The notes beneath the pieces are model-generated. The model searched no databases and was not told the origin of the DNA. It was given only the letters and a program-made list of their open reading frames with translations. Of a stretch of 64,000 nucleotides of DNA, positions 40,178-48,965 are shown piece after piece. The position numbers were made by a program, and so were the translations under genes. Origin of the DNA: Streptomyces chartreusis (GTDB taxonomy: Bacteria; Actinomycetota; Actinomycetes; Streptomycetales; Streptomycetaceae); the NCBI RefSeq assembly GCF_008704715.1, contig NZ_CP023689.1, forward strand, positions 3,906,001 through 3,970,000. The letters are read 5' to 3'. The first letter of the stretch is position 1. Every line of letters starts with the position of its first letter.

Positions 40178-43100
40178 GTGGAGATCCGGTTGCTGGGGCC
40201 GGTGCGGGCATGGGCGGACGGCGCGGAGGTCGACCTCGGCCGGCCCCGTCAGCGGTGTGTGCTGGCGGTGCTCCTGATGGAGGCCAACCGCGTCGTACCG
40301 ATCGAGACGCTCATCGACCGGGTGTGGGGCGAGGAGCCGCCGGCCTCGGTGCGCAACGTGCTCTACGGCTATGTCGGCCGCCTCAAGTCGGCGCTGCGCG
40401 AGGCGACGGACCCGGCCGCGAGCGGCGTACGGCTGGAGCGCACCTCGGGTGGCTACACGCTGCGGACGCCGCCCGGGCGGGTGGACCTGTACCGGTTCCG
40501 CGATCTGGTCGGCCGGGCCCGCGCCGAGGAGGCCGAGCGGGCGGCCGACGGCGACGAACGGGTCGCCGAACTCCTGGAGCGCGCGCTGGAGATGTGGCAC
40601 GGCGAACCACTGACCGGGCTGACCGGGGCCTGGGCGCGGGCGACCCGGGACACGCTGGCGAGCGAACACGCCGGCGCCCTGCTGCACAGCCACGAGGTGC
40701 AGCTGCGCCGGGGACGCCATGCGGAGATCCTGCCCCGGCTGCGCGAACTGGCCGCCGACCGTCCGCTGAACGAACGGATGGCCGGGCAGCTGCTGACCGC
40801 GCTGTACCGGTCCGGGCTCCAGGCCGAGGCGCTCCTCCACTACGACGGCATCCGCAAACGTCTCGCCGAGGACCTGGGCGTCGACCCGGGGCCGGAGCTG
40901 CGGGCGCTCCACCGGCTCATCGTCACCAACGACCCGACGGTCGCCGCACCTTCACCGAAACGGCCCGCGGCACCGGCCGAACTGCCGCACGACGCCGCCG
41001 GTTTCGCGGGCCGCGCCGATGAACTCGCGAGGTTGCACGCCCTGCTGCCGCCCGGGCCGGACCCGGTGCAGGGGGCGGAGCAAAGCCCGGAGCCTGCCAG
41101 CACCGTGGTCATCTCCGCGATCGGCGGCGCCGCCGGCATCGGCAAGACCGCGCTGGCGGTGCACTGGGCCCACCAGGTGCGGGCCCGCTTCCCGGACGGC
41201 CAGCTGTACGTCAACCTGCACGGCTTCGACCACGACCGTCCGCCCCTCGCGCCGGGCGAGGCCCTGGAACTGCTGTTGCGGAGCCTGGGCCTTGAGGTGT
41301 CGGAGATCCCCCTGACCGAGGAGGCACAGTCCCGCGCCTACCGGAGCCTGCTGGCCGGCCGGCGCCTGCTCGTCCTGCTCGACAACGCGGCCTCCGCGGA
41401 GCAGGTACGTCCGCTGCTGCCCGGCAGCTCGTCCTGCTGTGTCGTCGTGACCAGCCGCAACCGGCTCGGCGACCTCGTCGCCCGCGACGGAGCACACGCC
41501 CTGGCGCTGGACCTGCTGCTGCCGGCCGAGGCCCGCGCGCTGCTGAGCGAGGCGCTCGGCCCGGACCGGCTCGCCGCGGAACCGCCCGCGGTGGTCACCG
41601 AGTTGATCCGGCTGTGCGGCAGCCTGCCGCTGGCCCTGCGGGTGGCCGCCGCACGGCTGGCCGGCGATCCGGGGCTGCGCGTGGCCGACCTGGTCGCCGA
41701 ACTGTCGGAGGGCAGCCGGCTCCAGGCTCTGGCCCCGGACGACGAGGGCAGCTCACCCTTGCGCACGGCATTCGCGGCGTCGTACCGGAGGCTGTCGGAC
41801 CGGGCACGGCTACTGTTCCGGCTGCTCGGGCACTTTCCCCGGGGGGAGTTCACCGCCGAGGCCGGCGCGGCCCTCCTGGACGACTCGCCGACGCAGGCCC
41901 GGCGGCTGCTCGGCAGTCTGGCGGCGGCGCATCTGATCGAACCCGCGACGGCGGGCCGGTACCGGTTCCACGACCTGCTGCGTGAGTACGCGCAGGAGAT
42001 CGCGCAGGCGGAGGACTCGGCGGCGGACCGGGCGGCGGCGTGGGAACGCCTGCTGCTCTGGTACCTGCACGCCGCTCGATCCGCGGCGGGGACCGGCCTC
42101 TTCCCGGAGCTGCCCGGCGAGCTCGACCGCGGTGACCGCCGGGGCATGCCCTCCGCCGCCGAGGCCGCGCAGTGGCTCCAGGCCGAGCAGGCGAACCTGC
42201 TGGCGGTCATCCACCGTGCGGCCCGCCACGGTCCGCGGCCCGTCGCCTGGTACCTGACGGCGGCACTGTTCGGCTACTTCTGGCTCCATCTGCCGCGAAC
42301 GCCCTGGCAGTCCACGGCCCGGACGGTACTGGAGGCGGCCGTCGCCGAGGACGACCTGCCCGGGCAGGCGGCCATGCACCACCACCTGGGAGTGATCTGG
42401 TGGGACAGGGGCCACGTCAAACAGGCCATGGCGCATCACACGCGTGTCCTGGAGATCAGCCGGTCCATCGGCTGGGCGGCGGGCGAGGTGGCGGGGCTCG
42501 GCGGCACCGGCGCCGTGGAATGGAGCATGGCCCAGCTCGACAGCGCCTACGAGCACGCCACGGCCGGCCTGCGCATCAACCGTGAGGCCGGGTACGACTA
42601 CGCCGAGACGTTCGGGTTGATCATCCTGGGCGCGACCTGCCGGGATCTGGGCCGGCTGCACGAGGCCGCCGGCCACCTCGAACTGGCGATCCGCCGGAAC
42701 GTGGGGGCTTCCTGGTGGGACGAGAGCCTGGCGCTCCAGATCCTGGGCTCGGTGTACTGGGAGCTCGGCCGCCTGACCGACGGCCTCGACGTCCTCGGTC
42801 CCCAGGTGGCCGCCGAGGAGAGGCGCGGCTACAGCAATGAGCGGGCCATGATGCTGGACGCCCTGGCGAGGATCAACATCGAGTTCGGCAACCACGACGA
42901 GGCACTGCTCCAGGCCGAGCGCGCCTTCGTCCTGGTCAAGCCCTCGGGACGGCACTGGGTCCGGGCGAACATCCTCAACACGGTCGCCGCCGCCCACGGA
43001 AGACTCGCGGACGTCGACCGATCGCTCCGGACGCACGGGCAGGCACTCGCCCTGGCCCGGGAGGCGAAACACCGCCGCACCGAGGCCCACGCCCTGCTGG

Positions 43101-43405
43101 GCCTGTCCCACACCCACCAGCAGCTGGGCCGCTACGAGGAGTCCCGCGCCCTCGCCCACCAGGCACTGGCCGTGGCCCGCGACCACTCCTTCGGCGTGCT
43201 GGAGGGCCTTGCCCTGACCGCCCTGTCGGCGACCGCCCGGTCGGAAGGGGCGGATGCCATGGCCGTCGAGGTCGGCACCGAGGCGCTCGCCGTCCACCGC
43301 CGCACCGGCCACCGGCTCGGCGAGGCCCGCACGCTGCTGGTCCTCGGCATGCGGCAGCAGGCCCTGGAGATCTTCGCGGACGTCGGCGTGCCCGCACAGG
43401 AGTAG
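40178..43405 (+). CDS. SARP-type (AfsR-like) regulator with NB-ARC and TPR
   Basis: A 1075-residue AfsR/DnrI/RedD-type regulator. Residues 1-95 carry the OmpR-like DNA-binding domain (MEIRLLGPVRAWADGAEVDLGRPRQRCVLAVLLMEANRVV; LIDRVWGEEPPASVRNVLYGYVGRLK). The bacterial transcriptional activator domain follows at 100-245 (ALYRSGLQAEALLHYDGIRKRLAEDLGVDPGPELRALH). An NB-ARC ATPase with GGAAGIGKTALAVHWAHQ (Walker A) and RRLLVLLDNAAS (Walker B) comes next, and tetratricopeptide repeats fill the C-terminal third. Such proteins switch on secondary metabolism or development. No biosynthetic cluster is in the window, so the target is unknown. The GTG start has GGAGGG about 10 bases upstream. Confidence 0.9.
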   Translation: MEIRLLGPVRAWADGAEVDLGRPRQRCVLAVLLMEANRVVPIETLIDRVWGEEPPASVRNVLYGYVGRLKSALREATDPAASGVRLERTSGGYTLRTPPGRVDLYRFRDLVGRARAEEAERAADGDERVAELLERALEMWHGEPLTGLTGAWARATRDTLASEHAGALLHSHEVQLRRGRHAEILPRLRELAADRPLNERMAGQLLTALYRSGLQAEALLHYDGIRKRLAEDLGVDPGPELRALHRLIVTNDPTVAAPSPKRPAAPAELPHDAAGFAGRADELARLHALLPPGPDPVQGAEQSPEPASTVVISAIGGAAGIGKTALAVHWAHQVRARFPDGQLYVNLHGFDHDRPPLAPGEALELLLRSLGLEVSEIPLTEEAQSRAYRSLLAGRRLLVLLDNAASAEQVRPLLPGSSSCCVVVTSRNRLGDLVARDGAHALALDLLLPAEARALLSEALGPDRLAAEPPAVVTELIRLCGSLPLALRVAAARLAGDPGLRVADLVAELSEGSRLQALAPDDEGSSPLRTAFAASYRRLSDRARLLFRLLGHFPRGEFTAEAGAALLDDSPTQARRLLGSLAAAHLIEPATAGRYRFHDLLREYAQEIAQAEDSAADRAAAWERLLLWYLHAARSAAGTGLFPELPGELDRGDRRGMPSAAEAAQWLQAEQANLLAVIHRAARHGPRPVAWYLTAALFGYFWLHLPRTPWQSTARTVLEAAVAEDDLPGQAAMHHHLGVIWWDRGHVKQAMAHHTRVLEISRSIGWAAGEVAGLGGTGAVEWSMAQLDSAYEHATAGLRINREAGYDYAETFGLIILGATCRDLGRLHEAAGHLELAIRRNVGASWWDESLALQILGSVYWELGRLTDGLDVLGPQVAAEERRGYSNERAMMLDALARINIEFGNHDEALLQAERAFVLVKPSGRHWVRANILNTVAAAHGRLADVDRSLRTHGQALALAREAKHRRTEAHALLGLSHTHQQLGRYEESRALAHQALAVARDHSFGVLEGLALTALSATARSEGADAMAVEVGTEALAVHRRTGHRLGEARTLLVLGMRQQALEIFADVGVPAQE

Positions 43406-43410
43406 AAAGC

Positions 43411-43452
43411 CCGCGGGCCCCGCACCGGTTGCTTCCGGTGCGGGGCCCGCGG
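43411..43452. terminator. Strong bidirectional terminator
   Basis: A perfect 18-bp inverted repeat, CCGCGGGCCCCGCACCGG with its exact reverse complement, and the six-base loop TTGCTT. It lies between the convergent SARP and mdh genes. Confidence 0.9.
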
Positions 43453-43475
43453 CCGATGTACCGCTGGGGGTCGGC

Positions 43476-44465
43476 TCAGATGAGGCCGAGCGAGCGGACC
43501 GCCTCGCGCTCCTCCGCCAGCTCGGCGACGGAGGCGTCGATGCGGGTGCGGGAGAACTCGTTGATCTCCAGGCCCTGGACGATCTCGTACCGGCCGTCCT
43601 TGGTGGTGACGGGGAAGGAGGAGATGAGGCCCTCCGGCACGCCGTAGGAACCGTCGGACGGGATACCCATCGACACCCAGTCGCCGTCGGCGGTGCCGTT
43701 GACCCAGGTGTGGACGTGGTCGATGGCGGCGTTGGCGGCGGAGGCCGCGGAGGAGGCGCCGCGGGCCTCGATGATCGCCGCACCGCGCTTGGCGACGGTC
43801 GGGATGAAGTCCTCGGCGAGCCACTTCTCGTCGTTCACGACCTCGGCGGCGTTCTTGCCGGCGATGGAAGCGTGGAAGATGTCCGGGTACTGCGTGGCGG
43901 AGTGGTTGCCCCAGATCGTCAGGCGCTTGATGTCGGCGACCGTCGAGCCCGTCTTCTTCGCGAGCTGGGTCAGCGCGCGGTTGTGGTCGAGGCGGGTCAT
44001 CGCGGTGAAGCGCTCGGCCGGTACGTCCGGCGCGGCGGCCTGCGCGATGAGCGCGTTGGTGTTGGCCGGGTTGCCGACGACGAGGACCTTGATGTCGTCC
44101 GCGGCGTGGTCGTTGATGGCCTTGCCCTGGGGCTTGAAGATGCCGCCGTTGGCCTCCAGCAGGTCACCGCGCTCCATGCCCTTGGTGCGGGGGCGGGCGC
44201 CGACGAGGAGGGCGACGTTGGCGCCGTCGAAGGCGACGTTCGGGTCGTCGCTGATGTCGATGCCCTCAAGAAGCGGGAACGCGCAGTCGTCGAGCTCCAT
44301 GGCCGTGCCCTCGGCCGCCTTGAGCGCCGGCGTGATCTCGAGAAGTCGCAGCCTGACCGGCACGTCCGCGCCGAGCAGCTGGCCGGAGGCGATGCGGAAG
44401 AGCAGGGCGTAACCGATCTGGCCGGCCGCGCCGGTGACGGTGACGTTCACGGGAGTGCGGGTCAT
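43476..44465 (-). CDS. mdh: Malate dehydrogenase
   Basis: A 329-residue NAD-dependent malate dehydrogenase of the TCA cycle. TVTGAAGQIGYALLFRIASG is the nucleotide-binding start, LVGARPRTKGMERGDLLEANGGIF the substrate loop, VVGNPANTNALI and TRLDHNRA hold the substrate and catalytic Asp, and IWGNHSATQYPD the catalytic His. Full length for the family. The leader contains a near-palindrome at 44549-44570 that may be an operator. Confidence 0.97.
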   Translation of the reverse strand: MTRTPVNVTVTGAAGQIGYALLFRIASGQLLGADVPVRLRLLEITPALKAAEGTAMELDDCAFPLLEGIDISDDPNVAFDGANVALLVGARPRTKGMERGDLLEANGGIFKPQGKAINDHAADDIKVLVVGNPANTNALIAQAAAPDVPAERFTAMTRLDHNRALTQLAKKTGSTVADIKRLTIWGNHSATQYPDIFHASIAGKNAAEVVNDEKWLAEDFIPTVAKRGAAIIEARGASSAASAANAAIDHVHTWVNGTADGDWVSMGIPSDGSYGVPEGLISSFPVTTKDGRYEIVQGLEINEFSRTRIDASVAELAEEREAVRSLGLI

Positions 44466-44548
44466 GGCGTTCTCCGTATGACAGCTGGCGGTGGGGCGTC
44501 TCTGCCCCCGGGGTGCGGGACCTAGGCCCTGTCGACCTAGAGATGATC

Positions 44549-44570
44549 GATCTCTTGGCGTCGAGAGATC
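44549..44570. promoter_or_regulatory. Inverted repeat in the mdh leader
   Basis: GATCTCT and AGAGATC form perfect 7-bp arms separated by 8 bases that are themselves nearly symmetric (TGGCGTCG). It lies about 85-105 bases upstream of the mdh start, a usual position for a repressor or activator site. Confidence 0.45.
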
Positions 44571-44658
44571 CACCGGTCAGGCTATCGCGCATCCGGGATC
44601 CCGCACGGCCGGGTCCGTGTGGCCCACCCCACAGGACGACCGCGGGCGCACAAAAGGG

Positions 44659-44700
44659 GGCGGCCGCCCGGTTCGGGAGAGGTAAACCCGGGCGGCCGCC
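44659..44700 (-). terminator. Rho-independent-type terminator on the minus strand
   Basis: GGCGGCCGCCCGG (44659-44671) and CCGGGCGGCCGCC (44688-44700) form a 13-bp stem. Read on the minus strand the stem is followed by CCCCTTTTG, a short T tract. It is separate from the hairpin at the end of the XRE gene, so it may end another transcript. Confidence 0.7.
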
Positions 44701-44864
44701 TGTGGGGGTACCGATGCCGGACTCCCGTGGGGGTACGGTGCGCGTGCCCACTTTGCGCGGTGGCATTCCTGCCCCACCGGAATTCTTTTCGCCCGCGCGG
44801 GCGAGCCGCGGCGACTGGACGGCGAGGGCTCGCACACGGCGTGGACGACCCCTGGAACGCGAAC

Positions 44865-44897
44865 GGTGACCGAAGGGGCCGCGCCCCCTCGGTCACC
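44865..44897 (-). terminator. Terminator of the XRE/DUF2690 gene
   Basis: GGTGACCGA pairs perfectly with TCGGTCACC, with an additional inner GGGGC/GCCCC stem. It starts 26 bases after the stop codon of the XRE gene. Confidence 0.7.
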
Positions 44898-44923
44898 TCA
44901 CCATCGGCCTCGGCGGCGCCCCG

Positions 44924-46204
44924 CTACTGCGTGCAGCCCTCCGGACCCGCAGCCAGCGTCGCGCAGGCGATCGCCTCGCCCGCGTCCTTCACGGCCACCA
45001 TCGGCGTGTACGCGATCGTGTCGCCGGCGACCGTGATCGAACCGGTCTCCTTCGCCTTGCCCGCCGTCACGGCCACCTCGTCGCCCTGCGCGGCCTGCGT
45101 GACACGTCCCCACGCCGCACCGCACGTCTTGCTGTAGCGCACCTCGACCACGGCCGTGCCGACGGTCGCGGTCGCGGCGGTCGTCACGAGGTCACCGCTG
45201 CACCCCATGGCCTCCGCGTCCTTGCCGGTGCAGGAGGCGCCGCTGCACTTCACGCCGGGCGGCAGGTCGGTGTCGGCCGAGGCGGTCGGCGAGGGCGACT
45301 TGGCCGCCTCGTCGTCCTTCTTGCCGCTGCCGCCGTCGGTGAAGTAGAACACCGCGGCGATCACGACGAGGACCCCGACGACTCCCGCGAGGAACATCGT
45401 CAGCCGGCGCTTCCCGCCGCCCCCGCCGGAGGACCCGGCCCCCGGACGCGGCCCCTGCGGCGGCTCGCCGTACGGACTCGGCGTCCCCGGTGTCCACGCG
45501 GGCCCCGACTCCGCGGCGGACGGCCCGGACACACCGGAGGCGCCGGACGCACCGGTCGCTCCAGCGGCACGGCCGCCGCTGCCCGTCGGCGACGGCCCCC
45601 GATACCCCGCGAGGCCCCACGAGTTGGCCCCGGAGGCCTCGGCGTCCCGGGCGTCACCCCCGCCGGCACCCCGTACGGGGGCGTCCCGGACCGAGGAGTC
45701 GCGGGTCTCGGGCGCCGTGGGCTGCACCGGCACGGACGGCGGCACGGTCGGTGCCACACCGGCCGGACCGGCCACCCCGGGCTTGGGCGCGGTCGTGGCG
45801 CTGCCGGCGCGGTGCGCGCCCTTGCCCGCCTTCGCGCCGCCCTTGGCGTTCGCCGGGGGCGCCCCGAACTCGCTCAGGGCCGCGCGGGCCTGGGAGATCC
45901 GGATGGCCTCCATGGTCATGTCGTGACGCATCTCCGAACGGCTCCACGCACGCTCGGCGAGCTCCCACATGGTCGTCAGATGAACCGGATTCGTACCCGT
46001 GACCTCGGCGAGCGCCACGATCGCGCCCTTGGGCGCGAGCAGCCGCCCGTTCAGGTACCGCTCCCAGGACGTCTTGCTGTATCCCGTGCGGTCGGCCAGC
46101 GCCGCGATGCTCAGACCACTGCGGTCCACGAGCCGACGCAACTGGCTCGCGAACTCCCTGACCTGCGGATCCAGTTCATCCGGCAAGGCCCTCCAACGAG
46201 GCAT
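44924..46204 (-). CDS. Membrane-anchored XRE regulator with DUF2690 domain
   Basis: A 426-residue protein. The N-terminal XRE helix-turn-helix is ASQLRRLVDRSGLSIAALADRTGYSKTSWERYLNGRLLAPKGAI. A long Ala/Gly/Pro/Ser linker (about 125-300) leads to one transmembrane helix (LTMFLAGVVGVLVVIAAVFYF), and an exterior DUF2690 domain with CSGASCTGKDAEAMGCSGD and VEVRYSKTCGAAWGRVTQAAQGD, whose paired cysteines suggest an oxidised, secreted fold. It would link an outside signal to DNA binding. The ATG follows a GGGGGGAAG ribosome site. A shorter paralogue lies upstream. Confidence 0.83.
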   Translation of the reverse strand: MPRWRALPDELDPQVREFASQLRRLVDRSGLSIAALADRTGYSKTSWERYLNGRLLAPKGAIVALAEVTGTNPVHLTTMWELAERAWSRSEMRHDMTMEAIRISQARAALSEFGAPPANAKGGAKAGKGAHRAGSATTAPKPGVAGPAGVAPTVPPSVPVQPTAPETRDSSVRDAPVRGAGGGDARDAEASGANSWGLAGYRGPSPTGSGGRAAGATGASGASGVSGPSAAESGPAWTPGTPSPYGEPPQGPRPGAGSSGGGGGKRRLTMFLAGVVGVLVVIAAVFYFTDGGSGKKDDEAAKSPSPTASADTDLPPGVKCSGASCTGKDAEAMGCSGDLVTTAATATVGTAVVEVRYSKTCGAAWGRVTQAAQGDEVAVTAGKAKETGSITVAGDTIAYTPMVAVKDAGEAIACATLAAGPEGCTQ

Positions 46205-46624
46205 TGCTTCCCCCCTCTTCCCCCCGGTTCGTGCTGGTGTTTCACGCGATCCCCCGCGCGTGGTGCCCTCTGCCGAGTCCCCGATGTGGCTACCCAAAGG
46301 GATGCGCCCAGTAAGGATCTCAGTTCCCGGGGTGGGGGCGCACGGGAGCATCGGGACTGTGGGCATGCACCGTCGCACGCCCGTAGGACAGCGTCCAGTG
46401 TTCCACCGGCTTCCCTTGCCGACGGACACAACCCTGGCAGTAAGCCCTTACAGACAAGCGGGACGCCCCGGACGTCCCGATCGACCACGCTAGCCCGCTC
46501 GCTGACCGAATTCCTTGCAAATCCGCGAACTTGTCAACACATCGACACACAGAAGGCACATAGGCGATCACTCGCGCAACATGTCTGACATTCGGGCAAG
46601 TCGGACCCGGCCGCCCCGGCGGGC
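46205..46624. promoter_or_regulatory. 420-base gap between the two XRE genes
   Basis: No credible gene is seen. On the minus strand TTGACA (rc of 46533-46538) is a good -35 candidate for the 44924-46204 gene, without a clear -10. Two small dyads are present: GGGACG/CGTCCC at 46460-46478 and ATGTCTGACAT at 46581-46591. Confidence 0.35.
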
Positions 46625-47116
46625 TCACCCCAGCGCAACGGCCCCGATCACGACCGCCAGCACCAGGAACACGGCGAGCCCTACGGCCACCATCAGCAGC
46701 CGGCGCGACGGCGGCCCCGACGTCTTGGGCGGCGCGTCCCACCAGGGCAGGGTGGGGTCGTCCTCGTACTCCTCGCCCTCGGTATCCGCACGACCGACGG
46801 CCGGCGCCGAGCCCTCGGACCTCTCCGGCACCGTGACCGGCTTGGGCCACGCCTGCACGGCCAGTTCCCAGCGGACCCCGAAGCGCTCCGCCTCGTCCTT
46901 GTCGATCCCCGCCACCCGGCACAGCGCGACGACCGCCTGCCGGGGCGGTGGCTGGGTGGCGTTGAGGTACCGCTGCCAGGAGGACTTGCTGTACGCGGTG
47001 CGCGCGCCCAGCGCGACCAGGCTCAGGCCCGTACGGTCCTTGAGCTGCCGCAACTGCTCCACGAAGTGCCGCACCTCCGACGGCAGATCGTCGGGCAGCG
47101 GCTGCCACGCACCCAT
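46625..47116 (-). CDS. Small XRE regulator with C-terminal membrane helix
   Basis: A 163-residue paralogue of the neighbouring XRE gene. The helix-turn-helix VEQLRQLKDRTGLSLVALGARTAYSKSSWQRYLNATQ is clearly related (YSKSSWQRYLN versus YSKTSWERYLN). An acidic linker leads to a single C-terminal transmembrane helix (LLMVAVGLAVFLVLAVVIGAVALG), leaving no exterior sensor domain. It is probably a membrane-tethered transcription factor. Confidence 0.8.
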   Translation of the reverse strand: MGAWQPLPDDLPSEVRHFVEQLRQLKDRTGLSLVALGARTAYSKSSWQRYLNATQPPPRQAVVALCRVAGIDKDEAERFGVRWELAVQAWPKPVTVPERSEGSAPAVGRADTEGEEYEDDPTLPWWDAPPKTSGPPSRRLLMVAVGLAVFLVLAVVIGAVALG

Positions 47117-47268
47117 CGCTCACCTCCGAACCGGCCCCGATCGGGTGACGACACGACACGGCGCATTGGTTCCCCGGACGTGACCGACGTAGCGGAACGG
47201 TCACTTCCGTGCCACAGCGCACTGACAGGCGTTGAACAGCCCCTTCGCCGTGCCCGAGGGTTGACGCG

Positions 47269-47312
47269 GACGGCGGTCCGTCCTTCCTCGGGGGAGAGGA
47301 CGGACCGCCGTC
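47269..47312 (-). terminator. Terminator downstream of the DUF3017 gene
   Basis: A perfect 16-bp inverted repeat, GACGGCGGTCCGTCCT with AGGACGGACCGCCGTC, and a 12-base loop TCCTCGGGGGAG-like. It begins 14 bases after the DUF3017 stop codon. Confidence 0.88.
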
Positions 47313-47325
47313 ATGGCGAACGCTC

Positions 47326-47847
47326 CTAGTTCTCCACCGTGAAGTGCAGCGCGTCCTTCAGGAACGGCACCGTCAGCAGCGGATTCGGCTGCGCCATCAG
47401 CGCCAGCAGCACGATCGCGAGGCCCAGCACGCCGTACGTCACCATGTCGGTGAAGCGGGACCGTACGGCGAGCATGCCGACGCTCGGCAGCAGCCACCGC
47501 ATCACCGCACCGGCCAGCAGCGCCGAGCCGATCAGCACCGTGCCGACGCGGAACTCGTCGAGTGCGGTGACCAGCAGGCCGACGCCGACGAGTCCGAGGA
47601 CGACGAGGATCGGCCACTGCCGGGCGGGGGCCGGCAGATCGCCGGACGCCGCGCGGCCGCCGCCCTCGGGGCGTGCCGTGTCACGGGTGAACAGCGGGAA
47701 GCGACGGGTGGTCCGGCGGGGCCGGCCCTCCGCGTCGGGCGCGCTCACCGGGTCCCGGACCTCGATCTCCTCGACGTCCTCGGTGGGCCCGGTCTCCTCG
47801 GCGTCCTGGATCTCCTGCGCCTTTCCGGCGCCCGGCTCAGCCGACAC
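47326..47847 (-). CDS. DUF3017 membrane protein
   Basis: A 173-residue protein with an acidic, disordered N-terminal half and three predicted transmembrane helices (WPILVVLGLVGVGLLVTALDEF; GTVLIGSALLAGAVMRWLL; MVTYGVLGLAIVLLALMAQPN). This resembles actinobacterial DUF3017 proteins, often found after folD. The GTG start lies inside the end of folD (11-bp overlap), so it is translated from the same message. The function is unknown. Confidence 0.85.
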   Translation of the reverse strand: MSAEPGAGKAQEIQDAEETGPTEDVEEIEVRDPVSAPDAEGRPRRTTRRFPLFTRDTARPEGGGRAASGDLPAPARQWPILVVLGLVGVGLLVTALDEFRVGTVLIGSALLAGAVMRWLLPSVGMLAVRSRFTDMVTYGVLGLAIVLLALMAQPNPLLTVPFLKDALHFTVEN

Positions 47848-48691
47848 TGCGCTCCGCCGCCTCGACCACGTTGACCAGCAGCTGCGCCCGGGTCATCGGG
47901 CCCACACCGCCGGGGTTCGGAGAGATGAAGCCGGCCACCTCGGCGACGCCGGGGTGGACGTCGCCCACGATCTTGCCGTCGGCGCCCCGCGAGACACCGA
48001 CGTCGAGGACGGCCGCGCCGGGCTTGACGTCCTCCGGGCGGACCAGGTGGGCGGAGCCCGCGGCGGCGACGATGATGTCGGCGCGGCGCAGGTGCGAGGC
48101 CAGGTCACGGGTGCCGGTGTGGCACTGCGTGACGGTCGCGTTCTCGCTGCGGCGGGTCAGCAGCAGCGGCATCGGGCGGCCGATGGTGACACCGCGGCCG
48201 ACGACCACGACCTCGGCGCCCTTGATCTCCACGCCGTACTGACGGAGCAGGGTGAGGACGCCGTTGGGGGTGCAGGGCAGCGGGGCCGGCTCGTTCAGGA
48301 CGAGACGGCCGAGGTTCATCGGGTGCAGGCCGTCGGCGTCCTTGTCCGGGTCCATCAGCTCCAGGATGCGGTTCTCGTCGATGCCCTTGGGCAGCGGCAG
48401 CTGGACGATGTAGCCGGTGCAGGCCGGGTCCTCGTTGAGCTCGCGGACTACGGCCTCGATCTCCTCCTGGGTCGCCGTGGCGGGCAGTTCGCGCTGGATG
48501 GAGGCGATGCCCACCTGGGCGCAGTCGCGGTGCTTGCCCGCGACGTACTTCTGGCTGCCGGGGTCGTCCCCGACGAGGATCGTGCCGAGTCCGGGCGTGA
48601 CGCCCTTCTCCTTCAGCGCCGCCACGCGGGCGGTCAGGTCCGACTTGATCGCGGCTGCGGTGGCCTTGCCATCGAGAATCTGGGCGGTCAT
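47837..48691 (-). CDS. folD: Bifunctional methylene-THF dehydrogenase/methenyl-THF cyclohydrolase
   Basis: A 284-residue cytosolic enzyme that interconverts 5,10-methylene-THF, methenyl-THF and 10-formyl-THF, supplying purN and purH. Family blocks: KYVAGKHRDCAQVGI (catalytic Lys), YIVQLPLPKGIDE, DPDKDADGLHPMNLGRL, GRGVTIGRPMPLLL and PNPGGVGPMTRAQLLVN. ATG 48691 gives the usual MTAQILDG start; an ATG three codons upstream is possible. Co-transcribed with the DUF3017 gene. Confidence 0.97.
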   Translation of the reverse strand: MTAQILDGKATAAAIKSDLTARVAALKEKGVTPGLGTILVGDDPGSQKYVAGKHRDCAQVGIASIQRELPATATQEEIEAVVRELNEDPACTGYIVQLPLPKGIDENRILELMDPDKDADGLHPMNLGRLVLNEPAPLPCTPNGVLTLLRQYGVEIKGAEVVVVGRGVTIGRPMPLLLTRRSENATVTQCHTGTRDLASHLRRADIIVAAAGSAHLVRPEDVKPGAAVLDVGVSRGADGKIVGDVHPGVAEVAGFISPNPGGVGPMTRAQLLVNVVEAAERSVG

Positions 48692-48965
48692 GACTCCCAT
48701 CTTCCTGGATGACGCCCTCCCGGTTCCAATCCGGGTCCCACGTGGCCTCCGTCACCCCATCCACACCCGTATCCGCCCATGATCAGCGATGTTGCACTTG
48801 CACAACACATAGGGAATGCGGCTGGACAAGTAAGAGCAGACTAAAGAACGATGTGACTGCAGTGCCGCGGGGCAGTACCGGGGGGACAAACCGCAACCAC
48901 AGCTCTCTCCTCCGATCCGTGCCGCGCGTCGTCCCCGCACAGGAGCAGACGGAGGAAAGAGCGCC

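Noticed and set aside
40178..43405. SARP gene as the start of an antibiotic cluster
   Set aside because: No polyketide, peptide synthetase or other biosynthetic gene lies in the window; the next gene is mdh.
48692..48965. ZTP riboswitch looked for upstream of folD
   Set aside because: The GUGACUGGCG and GCCUGGGC blocks are absent; only a general G-rich leader is seen.
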